A stretch of 44,804 bases of DNA, from the NCBI GenBank assembly GCA_913774925.1, contig CAJYKB010000088.1, positions 1-44,804 on the forward strand. The letters are read 5' to 3'. The notes under the pieces are model-generated. The model searched no databases, was not told where the DNA came from, and worked only from the letters and a program-made list of their open reading frames with translations. Numbering within the stretch: the first letter of the stretch is position 1; the number at the start of each line of letters is the position of its first letter. Position numbers and translations under genes: made by a program. Of this stretch, positions 15,828-24,351 are shown one piece after another. The DNA is from an uncultured Sphingomonas sp. GTDB taxonomy: Bacteria; Pseudomonadota; Alphaproteobacteria; Sphingomonadales; Sphingomonadaceae.

Positions 15828-18323
15828 ATGAAGGCGATCCACATTCTATTGGCGACGACGATGCTGGTCGCCCCGCTGCCCGCGATCGCGCAGGCCGCGA
15901 CCACCGCCGCCGCACCGCAGGCCGCGCCGAGCGCCGACGACAGCACCGCCGCGGAGGATATCGTCGTGACCGCGGTCGCGCAGGGTACGAACCGCCTCGA
16001 CAGCTCGGTCACGGTCAGCTCGATCAGCGCCGCCTCGCTCGTCGAGCTGGCGCCGCGCACCTCCGGCGAGCTGCTGCGCAACCTGCCCGGCATCCGCGTC
16101 GAGGCATCGGGCGGCGACGGCAACGCCAACATCTCGGTCCGCGGCCTGCCGGTCGCATCGGGCGGGTCGAAGTTCCTCCAGCTGCAGGAGGACGGCCTGC
16201 CGATCCTGGAATTCGGCGATATCACCTTTGGCAATGCCGACATCTTCCTGCGCGCCGACTTCAACGTGCGCACCATCGAATCGGTGCGCGGCGGCTCGGC
16301 CTCGACCTTCGCCTCCAACTCGCCGGGCGGCGTCATCAACTTCATCAGCAAGACCGGCGAGCAGGAAGGCGGCGCGTTCCAGATCTCGAGCGGGATCGAC
16401 TATCGCGAGTTCCGCACCGACGTCGACTACGGCGGCAAGCTGTCGGACAGCGTGACCTATCACCTGGGCGGGTTCGCGCGCGTCGGCGACGGCCAGCGCT
16501 CGGTCGGCTACCACGCGGTGCGCGGCGGGCAGATCAAGGCCAATATCACGAAGTCGTTCGACAACGGCGGCTATGTCCGCCTGTACGGCAAATATCTGAA
16601 CGATCGCGCGATCGGCTATCTGCCGAACCCGGTGCAGGTGACCGGCAGCAACGCGAACCCGACGTACAACAACCTGCCCGGCTTCTCGATCAACAACGAC
16701 ACGCTGCACAGCCGCGACATCCGCAGCGCGCTGACGCTGGACGGCAACAACCAGCCGGTGCGCCGGTCCATCGCCGACGGCCAGCACCCGGTCGTCGCCG
16801 CGATCGGGCTGGAGACGAAGATCCCCGTCGCCGACGGCTGGAACATCGTCGAGCGGTTCCGCTACGCCGACATCTCGGGCGGCTTCACCTCGCCCTTCCC
16901 GGCCAGCGCGGGCAGCGCGCAGTCGGTCGCCGAATCGCTGGGCGGCGCGGGCGCGCAGCTGTTCTACGCCTCGGGCCCGCAGTCGGGGCAGCGCATCACC
17001 AATCCGTCCGCGCTGGGCGGCAACGGGCTGCTCGCCAACGTCGTGCTGTTCGACGTCGACCTGAAGAGCCTGAACAACGTCACCAACGACATCCGCCTCA
17101 ACGGCTCGGTGCCGATGGGCGAGGGCACGCTGTCGATCACCGGCGGCTTCTATGCTTCGCGTCAGGACATCCAGACCGACTGGCTGTGGACCTCGTTCGT
17201 GCAGACCGTGCAGGGGGGCGGCAATTCGCAGCTGGTCGACATCCGCACCGCCGCCGGCGTGCCGGTGACGCAGAACGGCGTGCCGGGCTATTCGGCGAGC
17301 TTCTTCGGCAATTGCTGTCGCCGCAGCTACGACCTGAACTACACCACGATGGCGCCGTTCGCGCAGCTGGGTCTGGACCTGGGCCGCGTGAACCTCGACG
17401 GCTCGCTGCGCTACGACTTCGGGCGCGCGCGCGGCAGCGTGGCGGGTTCGGACCTGGGCGCGGCGTTCGGTAGCGGCATCGTGACCCGCGACATCAACGG
17501 CGACGGCGTCATCACCGCGCCGGAGCGTCAGGTGGCGGTCATCCCGTCGCAGCGTTCGCCGCTGAACTACAACTATAATTACCTGTCCTACTCGGCGGGC
17601 ATCAACTTCCGCCTGACCGACGCCACCGCGCTGTTCGCACGCTACAGCCGCGGCGGGCGCGCCAATGCCGACCGCCTGACCTTCGGCCCGTCGATCAACC
17701 CGAACACGGGCAAGCTGACCGACGAGAGCGCGGCGGTCGACTTCGTCCGCCAGCTGGAGGGCGGCGTGAAGTATCGCGCGGGCGGTCTGTCGCTGTATGC
17801 CACCGGCTTCTGGGCGCGCACCGAGGAGCAGAATTTCGAAGCGACGACGCAGCGCTTCTTCGACCGCAATTACGAGGCGAAGGGCGTCGAGCTGGAGGGT
17901 CGCGTGGCGCGCGGACCGTTCAGCCTGTCGGCCGGCGGCACCTACACCGATGCGAAGATCGTGCGCGACGTGCTGAACCCCGCGGTGGTCGGCAACCGTC
18001 CGCGCCGCCAGGCGGAGTTCATCTATCAGGTGACGCCGCAGGTGGACCTCGACGCGGTCAGCTTCGGCGCGAACGTCATCGGCACCACGTCGAGCTATGC
18101 GCAGGACAACAACCAGCTGAAGATGCCGGCCTATACCCAGGTCAACGGCTTCATCTCGATCCGTCCGGCGCAGAACATCACCGTCACGATCAACGGCAAC
18201 AACCTGTTCGACGTGAAGGGCATCACCGAGGTGGAAGAAGGGGCGATCCCGACCGGCGGCATCGTGCGCGCGCGCTCGATCACCGGGCGCACGATCTCGG
18301 CGGCGCTGCGTGTCGGCTTCTGA
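15828..18323 (+). CDS. TonB-dependent receptor, probable sucrose/fructan porin (SuxA-like)
   Basis: This 831-residue receptor has a signal peptide (MKAIHILLATTMLVAPLPAIAQA), an N-terminal TonB box in AAEDIVVTA near residue 45, and a plug domain (LLRNLPGIRVEASGGDGNANISVRGLP, then PGGVINFISKTG). A 22-strand barrel follows, ending in the canonical aromatic C-terminus ALRVGF. The ATG at 15828 follows GGAGAGGGA. It would import a ligand across the outer membrane using TonB energy. The GH68 gene starts five bases past the stop, and the sugar MFS gene is divergent across the operator. Sucrose or a fructan is therefore the most likely ligand, an inference from neighbours. Confidence 0.88.
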   Translation: MKAIHILLATTMLVAPLPAIAQAATTAAAPQAAPSADDSTAAEDIVVTAVAQGTNRLDSSVTVSSISAASLVELAPRTSGELLRNLPGIRVEASGGDGNANISVRGLPVASGGSKFLQLQEDGLPILEFGDITFGNADIFLRADFNVRTIESVRGGSASTFASNSPGGVINFISKTGEQEGGAFQISSGIDYREFRTDVDYGGKLSDSVTYHLGGFARVGDGQRSVGYHAVRGGQIKANITKSFDNGGYVRLYGKYLNDRAIGYLPNPVQVTGSNANPTYNNLPGFSINNDTLHSRDIRSALTLDGNNQPVRRSIADGQHPVVAAIGLETKIPVADGWNIVERFRYADISGGFTSPFPASAGSAQSVAESLGGAGAQLFYASGPQSGQRITNPSALGGNGLLANVVLFDVDLKSLNNVTNDIRLNGSVPMGEGTLSITGGFYASRQDIQTDWLWTSFVQTVQGGGNSQLVDIRTAAGVPVTQNGVPGYSASFFGNCCRRSYDLNYTTMAPFAQLGLDLGRVNLDGSLRYDFGRARGSVAGSDLGAAFGSGIVTRDINGDGVITAPERQVAVIPSQRSPLNYNYNYLSYSAGINFRLTDATALFARYSRGGRANADRLTFGPSINPNTGKLTDESAAVDFVRQLEGGVKYRAGGLSLYATGFWARTEEQNFEATTQRFFDRNYEAKGVELEGRVARGPFSLSAGGTYTDAKIVRDVLNPAVVGNRPRRQAEFIYQVTPQVDLDAVSFGANVIGTTSSYAQDNNQLKMPAYTQVNGFISIRPAQNITVTINGNNLFDVKGITEVEEGAIPTGGIVRARSITGRTISAALRVGF

Positions 18324-18327
18324 GGCC

Positions 18328-19461
18328 ATGACGGTGTCGGACGCGATCGACACCTTCCGTTGGACCCCCGCCCATGTCGCCGCCATCGGCGATAGCGCGG
18401 GGGCCGCGGCCCCACTGATCGCGGCGGTGCCGGCGCCGGTGCTGCCGGGGATCGACATCTGGGATCATTGGCCGATCGTCGATCGCGCCGGGCGGACGGT
18501 CGCATTCCCCGGCGGCCCGCTGGTGATCGCGCTGACCGCGCCGGTGCTGCCCGATCCCGACGATCGCCACGCGATCGCGCGGTTGCGGCTGATGCAGGCG
18601 GGCACGGACGGCTGGCGCGATTTCGGGCACCTGCTGCCCGACGCGCTCAATCCCGGCAGCCGCGAATGGGCGGGCAATACGGTGCTGGAGGCGGACGGGC
18701 GGACGCTGTCCTTCTATTACACCTCCGCCGGGGTACGCGGGGAGGCGACGCCCAGCTTCCTCCAGCGGCTGTTGCTGACGAAGGGCACGCTGTCGTTCGT
18801 GGACGGCGTGGCGCGCACGCAGGGCTGGACCGTCCCGGAGGAGGTCGTCACCCCCGACGACGTGCTGTACCAGCGCGACATGGAGGGCGGCGGCGCGGTC
18901 GGCGCGATCAAGGCGTTCCGCGACCCCTTCCCCATCCTCGACGCTGCGACCGGCGTCGAGCATGTGCTGTTCACCGCGTCGCGCGCAAGCTCCGACAGCG
19001 CGTGGAACGGCCAGATCGGGATCGCGCGGCGCGAGGCGGACGGCTGGACGCTGCTGCCTCCGCTGGTCGATGCCGATGGCGTCAACAACGAGCTGGAGCG
19101 ACCGCACGTCGTGCGCCACGACGGACGCTTCTACCTCTTCTGGTCGACCCAAGCGAAGGTGTTCGCGGACGGCGGCCCGCGCGGGCCGACCGGATTGTAC
19201 GGCGTGGTCGCGGACGACCTCTACGGGCCGTGGCGGGCGCTCAACGGCTCCGGACTGGTGCTCGCCAACCCGGCAGCGGCGCCGTTCCAGGCGTATAGCT
19301 GGCTGGTGCTGGACGATCTGAGCGTGTGGAGCTTCGCCGATCTGGTCGGCGTGACGACGCCGCCGGGCGACGTCGCGGCAACGCGCGCTGCCTTCGCGGG
19401 GACGCCGGCACCGGTGGTGCGGCTGACGATCGAGGGCGACCGGACGGCGGTGGTGGGATAG
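18328..19461 (+). CDS. GH68 family fructosyltransferase / levansucrase-like sucrose hydrolase
   Basis: This 377-residue protein shows the GH68 active site. IWDHWPI holds the nucleophile Asp near 46, EWAGNT is at 113-118, FRDP holds the transition-state stabiliser Asp near 199, and NNELERPHVV holds the acid/base Glu near 257. GLYGVV and LNGSGLVLANPAAAPFQAYSW are further GH68 blocks. GH68 enzymes split sucrose and transfer fructosyl units to water or to levan. No Sec or Tat signal peptide is visible, so the enzyme may act in the cytoplasm on imported sucrose, or leave by another route as Zymomonas levansucrases do. The ATG at 18328 is favoured over a GTG at 18310 that overlaps the receptor gene. 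Confidence 0.85.
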   Translation: MTVSDAIDTFRWTPAHVAAIGDSAGAAAPLIAAVPAPVLPGIDIWDHWPIVDRAGRTVAFPGGPLVIALTAPVLPDPDDRHAIARLRLMQAGTDGWRDFGHLLPDALNPGSREWAGNTVLEADGRTLSFYYTSAGVRGEATPSFLQRLLLTKGTLSFVDGVARTQGWTVPEEVVTPDDVLYQRDMEGGGAVGAIKAFRDPFPILDAATGVEHVLFTASRASSDSAWNGQIGIARREADGWTLLPPLVDADGVNNELERPHVVRHDGRFYLFWSTQAKVFADGGPRGPTGLYGVVADDLYGPWRALNGSGLVLANPAAAPFQAYSWLVLDDLSVWSFADLVGVTTPPGDVAATRAAFAGTPAPVVRLTIEGDRTAVVG

Positions 19462-19481
19462 GCGACGACGCCTGCCCACAC

Positions 19482-19577
19482 CGTCATTCCCGCGCAGGCG
19501 GGAATCCAGATACGCAAGCGTCTCGGCCTGATGCGCGGCGTCGGCGTATCTGGATCCCCGCCTCCGCGGGGATGACG
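19482..19577. repeat. Long imperfect inverted repeat between GH68 and GST genes
   Basis: The left arm starts cgtcattcccgcgcaggcgg and ends atacgc (19482-19515). The right arm starts gcgtatctggatccccgcct and ends gatgacg (19544-19577). The arms pair over about 34 bases with few mismatches. A related element occurs at 37461-37553. It lies between convergent genes and may act as a bidirectional terminator. Confidence 0.8.
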
Positions 19578-19586
19578 ATCGGAAAC

Positions 19587-20201
19587 CTAGGCGGCGTAGC
19601 TGGGCCGCGCCTGCATCCGGGCGTGCCAGGCGGCGACCGCCTTCGCCTCCTTGATCGGCTGCATCCCGATCAGTTCGGCGAAATCGATGATCGTCACCGC
19701 GGCGATATCGACCACGGTCAGCGTCTCCCCGGTCAGCCAGGTGCGCCCGTCCGCCAGTTCACCGTCGAGCCACGCGATCGCGCGGTCCAGCACCGCCAGG
19801 TTGGAGCGGCCGAAGTCCTGATGCTGCTCGATCAGCGCCGCGGTCGCAGGGTGCGCGTGACGCCAGTACATCTTCACCGGCTCGCCGATCTGGATCTCGA
19901 AGCGGCGGACCCACATGTCGACCTGCGCCATTTCCAGCGGGGTGCGCCCGAACATCGGCGGCTCCGGGTGGATGCCGTCCAGGTAGCGGCAGATCGCCAG
20001 CGTCTCCGAGATGGTGGTGCCGTCGTCCAGTTCCAGCACCGGCACCTGACCGAGCGAGTTGCGCACGACATGCTCCGGCGCCTTGTGATCGCGCTGGCGC
20101 AGATCCAGCATCACCTCGTCCAGCGTGATGCCCTTTTCGGCGGCGAACATGCGCACGCGGCGCGGGTTGGGTGCGGGCATCGGGGCGGAGTAGAGTTTCA
20201 T
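19587..20201 (-). CDS. Glutathione S-transferase family protein
   Basis: This 204-residue GST begins MKLYSAPMPAPNPRRVRMFAAE. Its thioredoxin-like half contains GQVPVLELDDGTTISETLAICRYL, where the cis-Pro and the E-T glutathione contacts fall. The helical half contains LTVVDIAAVTIIDFAEL. The start at 20201 is 12 bases after the stop of the TonB receptor gene, so the two are probably co-transcribed. A GST in a receptor operon suggests that the imported ligand is detoxified or modified by thiol chemistry; that link is inferred. It is only distantly similar to the GST at 2014-2643. Confidence 0.88.
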   Translation of the reverse strand: MKLYSAPMPAPNPRRVRMFAAEKGITLDEVMLDLRQRDHKAPEHVVRNSLGQVPVLELDDGTTISETLAICRYLDGIHPEPPMFGRTPLEMAQVDMWVRRFEIQIGEPVKMYWRHAHPATAALIEQHQDFGRSNLAVLDRAIAWLDGELADGRTWLTGETLTVVDIAAVTIIDFAELIGMQPIKEAKAVAAWHARMQARPSYAA

Positions 20202-20213
20202 GACGGGCGGCTC

Positions 20214-22643
20214 CTAGAAGCGGAAGTCGAGGGTGGCACCGACCGTACGCACCGCATCGGGGCTGAGATATTGCAGATAGCCGCCGGGGTTGAGCGTCGT
20301 GGTCGGGCTGGGGTTCTTCTGCGCGGCCCAGAACTGGTTGAGCAGATTGATCGCGAACACGCCGACGCGCCAGCTGTTGTCGTCCGGCCCGATGCCGACA
20401 TTGGCACCCAGCAGCCCGAACGCCTTCTGGATCGTCCCCGGATCGCCGTTGGCGGCATAATTGACGTCCGACTGCCCACTGAAATTGACCTGCGCGGAGG
20501 CCCGCCAGCCGTCGCCGACGCGCTTCTGATAATCGGCGACCAGATTGTAGCTGAACCGCGGTGCGGCGGCGAGGCGCAGGCCGGCGGCGTTGAAGAAGCC
20601 GTCGACCGAATTGGGGTTGGACGGCGGCGCGACGCAGGGGCCGCCCTGCGCGACCTTGGGCTGGCCGAAATAGCATTGCACGCCCGCGAAATTGCCGTAC
20701 TTAGCATCGACATAGGCGCCGCCGCCGCTCAGCGTCAGCTCCGGCGTGGGACGCGCGACAACGCTGAACTCGACGCCCTTGCTGTTGAGCGAGCCGGCGT
20801 TGGTGATGCGGTTGGCGTAGCTGGCGCTCGACAGGTCGGCGACCTGCGCCTGGAAATCACGCACGTCGGTCTTGAACAGCGTGGCGTTGAGCGTCAGCCG
20901 GCGGTCGAGCAGCGAGGCGCGGAGGCCGATCTCGTAATTGGTCGGGATCTCCGGCGCCACGCTCTGATCCTGCGACGCGTCCGACACGGTCAGCCCGCTG
21001 AACCCCGGCCCCTTGTACCCGCGCGAGACGGTCGCATAGAGCATGATGTCGGGCACGACCGTATATTGCGCGCCGAGCCGGAACGAGAAATTGGTGTTGG
21101 AGATCGACTGGCGCAGCGACAGCGTGACGCCGCCGGGGATCGGCACCGCGCCCGGGATGGTGCCGCGGCTGTAGTTGAGATCCAGCTTGTCGTGCGTCAG
21201 CCGCCCGCCGAGGATCAGGTTCAACTGCGGCGAGAGATGCACGTTCGCCTGCGCATAGCCCGCGGTGCTGCGCGAATGGACGCGGTTGGTCAGATTGCCG
21301 TCGAAGATCGTCCCCACGGGCCGGGTCGGCACGACGCGGATCACGTTGCCGTTGGAGGCCGGCACGATCCACTCCAGCCGCCCGCGCTGGTCGATATAGC
21401 CGGTCGCGCGCTGATCGAAGAAGAACAGCCCCGCGACATAGTCGACCACACCGCCGGTCGGCGAGGTCAGCCGCAGCTCCTGGCTCAGCTGGCGCAGCGC
21501 GTTCGTGCCGCCGTTGCGGTCGACATAGTTCACGGTGGTGTTGTCGCCATCGTAGAACCCCTCGCGATACGACTGGCGGTAGGCGCCGAGCGACGTGAGC
21601 GAATAGTCGCCGAGCTCGAAATTGGCCTCGATCGAGGCGCCGCCGCGGTGCGAATAGCCGAACGACGGCCCGCCGATCGCGACCAGCCGGTTCCGGTCGT
21701 TGGCGACGATGCCATATTGCGCCAGCGTCACCGCGGGCGCGTAGCCGGGCGCGTTCTTCGCCCAGACCATCGAGCAGCAGAAGCGCCCGACCTCCGAATA
21801 ATCGCCCGAGAAGAACAGGCTGGCGGTGTCGCTCGGCCGCCACATCGCCTTCAGCGCGCCGCCGTAGTTGAGTTGTCCGTCGACCTTGCGCGGCTGGAAC
21901 GGGCTGACGTTGGTCACCACGCCGTCGCGTTCCTTCGCGAAGCCGACGACGCGGATCGCGAGGTCGTCGGTGACCGGCACATTGGCGATCAGGTTGACGA
22001 CATGGTGGCCGTTGCTGCCGAATTCGGTGCGCCCGATCAGCTCGGTCACGCCGATCTTCGGGCGGACGGTGGTGAAGGAGACGAGGCCGGCGGACGCGTT
22101 CTTGCCGAACAGCATCCCCTGCGGTCCGCGCAGGATCTCGACGCGTTCGATATCGACCAGCGTCGAGATGGTGGACGGATCGCCCAGCACGACGCCGTCG
22201 ACCACGGTGGAGATGCTCTGTTCGATCCCGGCGGAGAAGCTGCTGGTGCCGATGCCGCGGATCAGGAAGCCGGAATTCCCCGCGCTAGTGCTCTGCTTGT
22301 AGCGGATGCTGGGGTCGATCAGCGTCAGCTGCTGCGGGCTGGTGATGTTGAGCCGCTGGAGCGCGTCGCCGCGCACCGCGGTGACCGCGATCGGCACGCG
22401 CTGGACATTCTCGGCGCGGCGTTGCGCGGTGACCACGATCTCGTCGTCGTTGCTGGTCGCGACCGCCGCGACGCCGTCCTGCGCGCCGTCGACGGCCTGA
22501 GCGCGATCCTCCGGTCCGACGCCGGTTGCGGGCGCCGCGTCCTGCGCCCCCTGCGCCACCTGCGCCACCTGCGCCATCGCCGCCGTGGAAAACGCGATCG
22601 CGCCGATGCCGGCGAGCAGCCGCGCCATGCCCAATGTCTGCAT
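20214..22643 (-). CDS. TonB-dependent receptor of unknown substrate
   Basis: This 809-residue receptor has a signal peptide (MQTLGMARLLAGIGAIAFS then TAAMA) and a short Val-Ala-Gln repeat just after it. The TonB box is in NDDEIVVTAQRR near residue 70. The plug includes VPIAVTAVRGDALQRL and VDIERVEILRGPQGMLFGKNASAGLVSF, and the barrel ends in an aromatic C-terminus (GATLDFRF). This type, with GPQG-LFGKN, is abundant in sphingomonads and often linked to hydrophobic or aromatic substrates. A GGAGG ribosome site lies at 22648-22653 on the minus strand. The box at 22663-22673 upstream recurs before the MFS gene at 25755. Confidence 0.9.
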   Translation of the reverse strand: MQTLGMARLLAGIGAIAFSTAAMAQVAQVAQGAQDAAPATGVGPEDRAQAVDGAQDGVAAVATSNDDEIVVTAQRRAENVQRVPIAVTAVRGDALQRLNITSPQQLTLIDPSIRYKQSTSAGNSGFLIRGIGTSSFSAGIEQSISTVVDGVVLGDPSTISTLVDIERVEILRGPQGMLFGKNASAGLVSFTTVRPKIGVTELIGRTEFGSNGHHVVNLIANVPVTDDLAIRVVGFAKERDGVVTNVSPFQPRKVDGQLNYGGALKAMWRPSDTASLFFSGDYSEVGRFCCSMVWAKNAPGYAPAVTLAQYGIVANDRNRLVAIGGPSFGYSHRGGASIEANFELGDYSLTSLGAYRQSYREGFYDGDNTTVNYVDRNGGTNALRQLSQELRLTSPTGGVVDYVAGLFFFDQRATGYIDQRGRLEWIVPASNGNVIRVVPTRPVGTIFDGNLTNRVHSRSTAGYAQANVHLSPQLNLILGGRLTHDKLDLNYSRGTIPGAVPIPGGVTLSLRQSISNTNFSFRLGAQYTVVPDIMLYATVSRGYKGPGFSGLTVSDASQDQSVAPEIPTNYEIGLRASLLDRRLTLNATLFKTDVRDFQAQVADLSSASYANRITNAGSLNSKGVEFSVVARPTPELTLSGGGAYVDAKYGNFAGVQCYFGQPKVAQGGPCVAPPSNPNSVDGFFNAAGLRLAAAPRFSYNLVADYQKRVGDGWRASAQVNFSGQSDVNYAANGDPGTIQKAFGLLGANVGIGPDDNSWRVGVFAINLLNQFWAAQKNPSPTTTLNPGGYLQYLSPDAVRTVGATLDFRF

Positions 22644-22661
22644 TTGATCCTCCCCACGCCT

Positions 22662-22676
22662 CTTATTGGTGCGTTG
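22662..22676. promoter_or_regulatory. Shared regulatory box upstream of TonB receptor, copy 1
   Basis: The plus strand reads cttattggtgcgttg. It matches 14 of 15 bases with the copy at 25787-25801 upstream of the MFS gene. It sits 19-33 bases before the receptor start and about 80 bases before the start of the divergent double-HTH regulator. A weak dyad (cgcctc / ggtgcg) surrounds the TTATT core. It is probably the operator of one of the two TetR-like regulators of this module. Confidence 0.55.
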
Positions 22677-22757
22677 GTTATCAAATAGATTCTAACTGGA
22701 ACCCTCGTCAACATCGAAAAACGTTGGTCGCGCGGGTCGGCGTGCTATGACGACGGG

Positions 22758-23672
22758 GTGACGGATGCCCCGCCCCCCTGCCCCGACGCGGACGACGACG
22801 CCCGCACCCTGTCGCGGCAGGCGGTGTACGATCTGGTCTGGTCGCAGCCGATGTCGAGCGCGGCGGGGGAACTGGGGCTGACGGGAAACGGCCTCGCCAA
22901 GATCTGCGACCGGCTGCTGATCCCCTATCCGACGCGCGGGTATTGGGCGAAGGTCTATGCGGGGCGCGACGAACCGCAGGCGCCGCTTCCCCCCGCGCCG
23001 CCCGGCACCGCGACCGAGGTGTCGTTCGCCCCGGCCCGCGCGCGCTCGCGACGCCCCCGCCACCGCCTGTCACGCAGCGAGCGCGAGGAGCAGATCCTGA
23101 GCGTAGCGGAACGGATCATGCGCGCCGAAGGCGTCCACGCGATGACGCTGAAGCGCGTCGCGCGCGACGTCGGCATCAGCGAGGCGCAGGTCTATAACTA
23201 CTATCGCTGCGGCGCGGAGGTGATGGTCGCCATCGCCCGCACCGAGCTGACCGAAATGAACAAGGCGCGGCTGGCCGCCAGTCGCCACTGCACCGACCCG
23301 CGGCTGCGCTACACGCTGACCACGATCGCCTATCTGCGCCAGGTGGCGACGCGCGGCGACCTGCTGCCCCGGCTGCTGGCCGTGCCGGAAGTGCGGCTGG
23401 CGCTTCGCGACGAGCATGAGGAGCGCCGCCACGCCAATCGCAATACGTTGGGCGAGGTGTTCGATACCGCCTACGGCGTGCCGCCCCCGGTCAGCACGCT
23501 GGTGGCCGCGATGCTGACCGCGATGTCGCTGCGCGGCGGGCGGCTGCTGGCGCGGGGGAAGATCGACCTTGCTACCGCGGAGCGGCTGGTGGTGCCGCTG
23601 ATCGGCGCGGGCAACGACTATATGATCGGCCGCCACGGCCGGCGCGCGGCGTCAGAGCAGCTCGGCACCTAG
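22758..23672 (+). CDS. Two-HTH transcriptional regulator: N-terminal HTH domain fused to TetR
   Basis: This 304-residue protein has two DNA-binding-type regions. Residues about 15-68 (RQAVYDLVWSQPMSSAAGEL, then ICDRLLIPYPTRGYWAKVYAG) match a short HTH-like domain seen at the N-terminus of many uncharacterised proteins. A basic linker (RARSRRPRHRLSR) leads to a TetR N-terminal domain at about 105-160, with recognition segment MTLKRVARDVGISEAQVYNYYRC. The rest resembles a TetR ligand domain. The start is a GTG at 22758. It is divergent from the TonB receptor gene, and its 3' end overlaps the second TetR gene by 21 bases in convergent orientation. Confidence 0.8.
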   Translation: MTDAPPPCPDADDDARTLSRQAVYDLVWSQPMSSAAGELGLTGNGLAKICDRLLIPYPTRGYWAKVYAGRDEPQAPLPPAPPGTATEVSFAPARARSRRPRHRLSRSEREEQILSVAERIMRAEGVHAMTLKRVARDVGISEAQVYNYYRCGAEVMVAIARTELTEMNKARLAASRHCTDPRLRYTLTTIAYLRQVATRGDLLPRLLAVPEVRLALRDEHEERRHANRNTLGEVFDTAYGVPPPVSTLVAAMLTAMSLRGGRLLARGKIDLATAERLVVPLIGAGNDYMIGRHGRRAASEQLGT

Positions 23673-24302
23673 CATCGCATCGTCGTCGCGCGCGCCCGAC
23701 AGCGCCGCCAGCCCGCCCGCGACCGCATCGCCGCACAAGGCGCGGGCCAGCGCGCGATTGGCCTCGCCGCGGAACACCTTGCGCCCCGCTTCCTCGGGAT
23801 AGGTCATCAGCAGGTGAAGGACCACGTTCGCCTCGCGCGGGGACAATCGCAGCGTGCCGACGATCCGGCGCGTGAATGCGCGCAGCCGGAACGCGGCGCG
23901 GACGGCGATGGCCTGCCCCGCGCCCTGCACCACCACCGGATCGGTCAGCAGCAGATGGAGCAGCGGTCCGCGAGTCGCCACCACGTCGAAATAGATCGCG
24001 GCGCAGGCGCGCGCCGCCCCGCCCGCGTCGGGATGCGCCAGTGCCGCGGCCAGCGCAGGCCAGTCGATCGTCTCCAGCTCGTCGGCCAGCAGCGCCAGGC
24101 CGAGCGCACCCTGCGTCGGGAAATGATGATAGATCAGCGCCTTGCTGACCCCCGCCGCCTTAGCCAGCCGATCGAAGGACAAGGGCAGCCCGCCCTGCTC
24201 CAGCACCAGCGCGGCGGCGTGGACGAGCAGATCGGCCTGTCGCTCGTCGCGGGTGGCGCGTGTCGCGCGCGTGCCGCACCCCGCCCCGGCCCCCTCGCTC
24301 AT
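23652..24302 (-). CDS. TetR family transcriptional regulator
   Basis: This is a regulator of about 216 residues with an HTH at about 40-60: LSFDRLAKAAGVSKALIYHHFPTQGAL. The C-terminal half is a helical ligand domain with PREANVVLHLLMTYPEEAGRKVF. The ATG at 24302 was chosen; another at 24311 is possible. It lies 49 bases downstream of the MFS gene on the same strand, so the two are probably co-transcribed and the regulator may control that transporter. Its stop overlaps the end of the double-HTH regulator by 21 bases, an unusual tail-to-tail arrangement of two regulators. Confidence 0.85.
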   Translation of the reverse strand: MSEGAGAGCGTRATRATRDERQADLLVHAAALVLEQGGLPLSFDRLAKAAGVSKALIYHHFPTQGALGLALLADELETIDWPALAAALAHPDAGGAARACAAIYFDVVATRGPLLHLLLTDPVVVQGAGQAIAVRAAFRLRAFTRRIVGTLRLSPREANVVLHLLMTYPEEAGRKVFRGEANRALARALCGDAVAGGLAALSGARDDDAMLGAELL

Positions 24303-24351
24303 CCTGTCCATCGCCGCCGGGCATAGCCGAGCGCGAGGCCTGCGGAAACGG

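Noticed and set aside
16881..17330. Possible frameshift in the first TonB receptor
   Set aside because: The frame is continuous from signal peptide to the aromatic C-terminus and the length is normal.
15846..18458. Minus-strand long open frame opposite the first TonB receptor
   Set aside because: It shows no domain or signal, crosses the receptor and GH68 genes, and has arginine-rich shadow composition.
19326..22688. Plus-strand open frame of about 1120 codons opposite the TonB receptor and GST
   Set aside because: It has the same low-complexity composition and lies opposite two well-supported genes.
22698..22725. Possible general stress (EcfG-type) promoter GGAAC...CGTT before the double-HTH regulator
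   Set aside because: The gap between the boxes is 19 bases, longer than the 16-17 expected for this promoter class.
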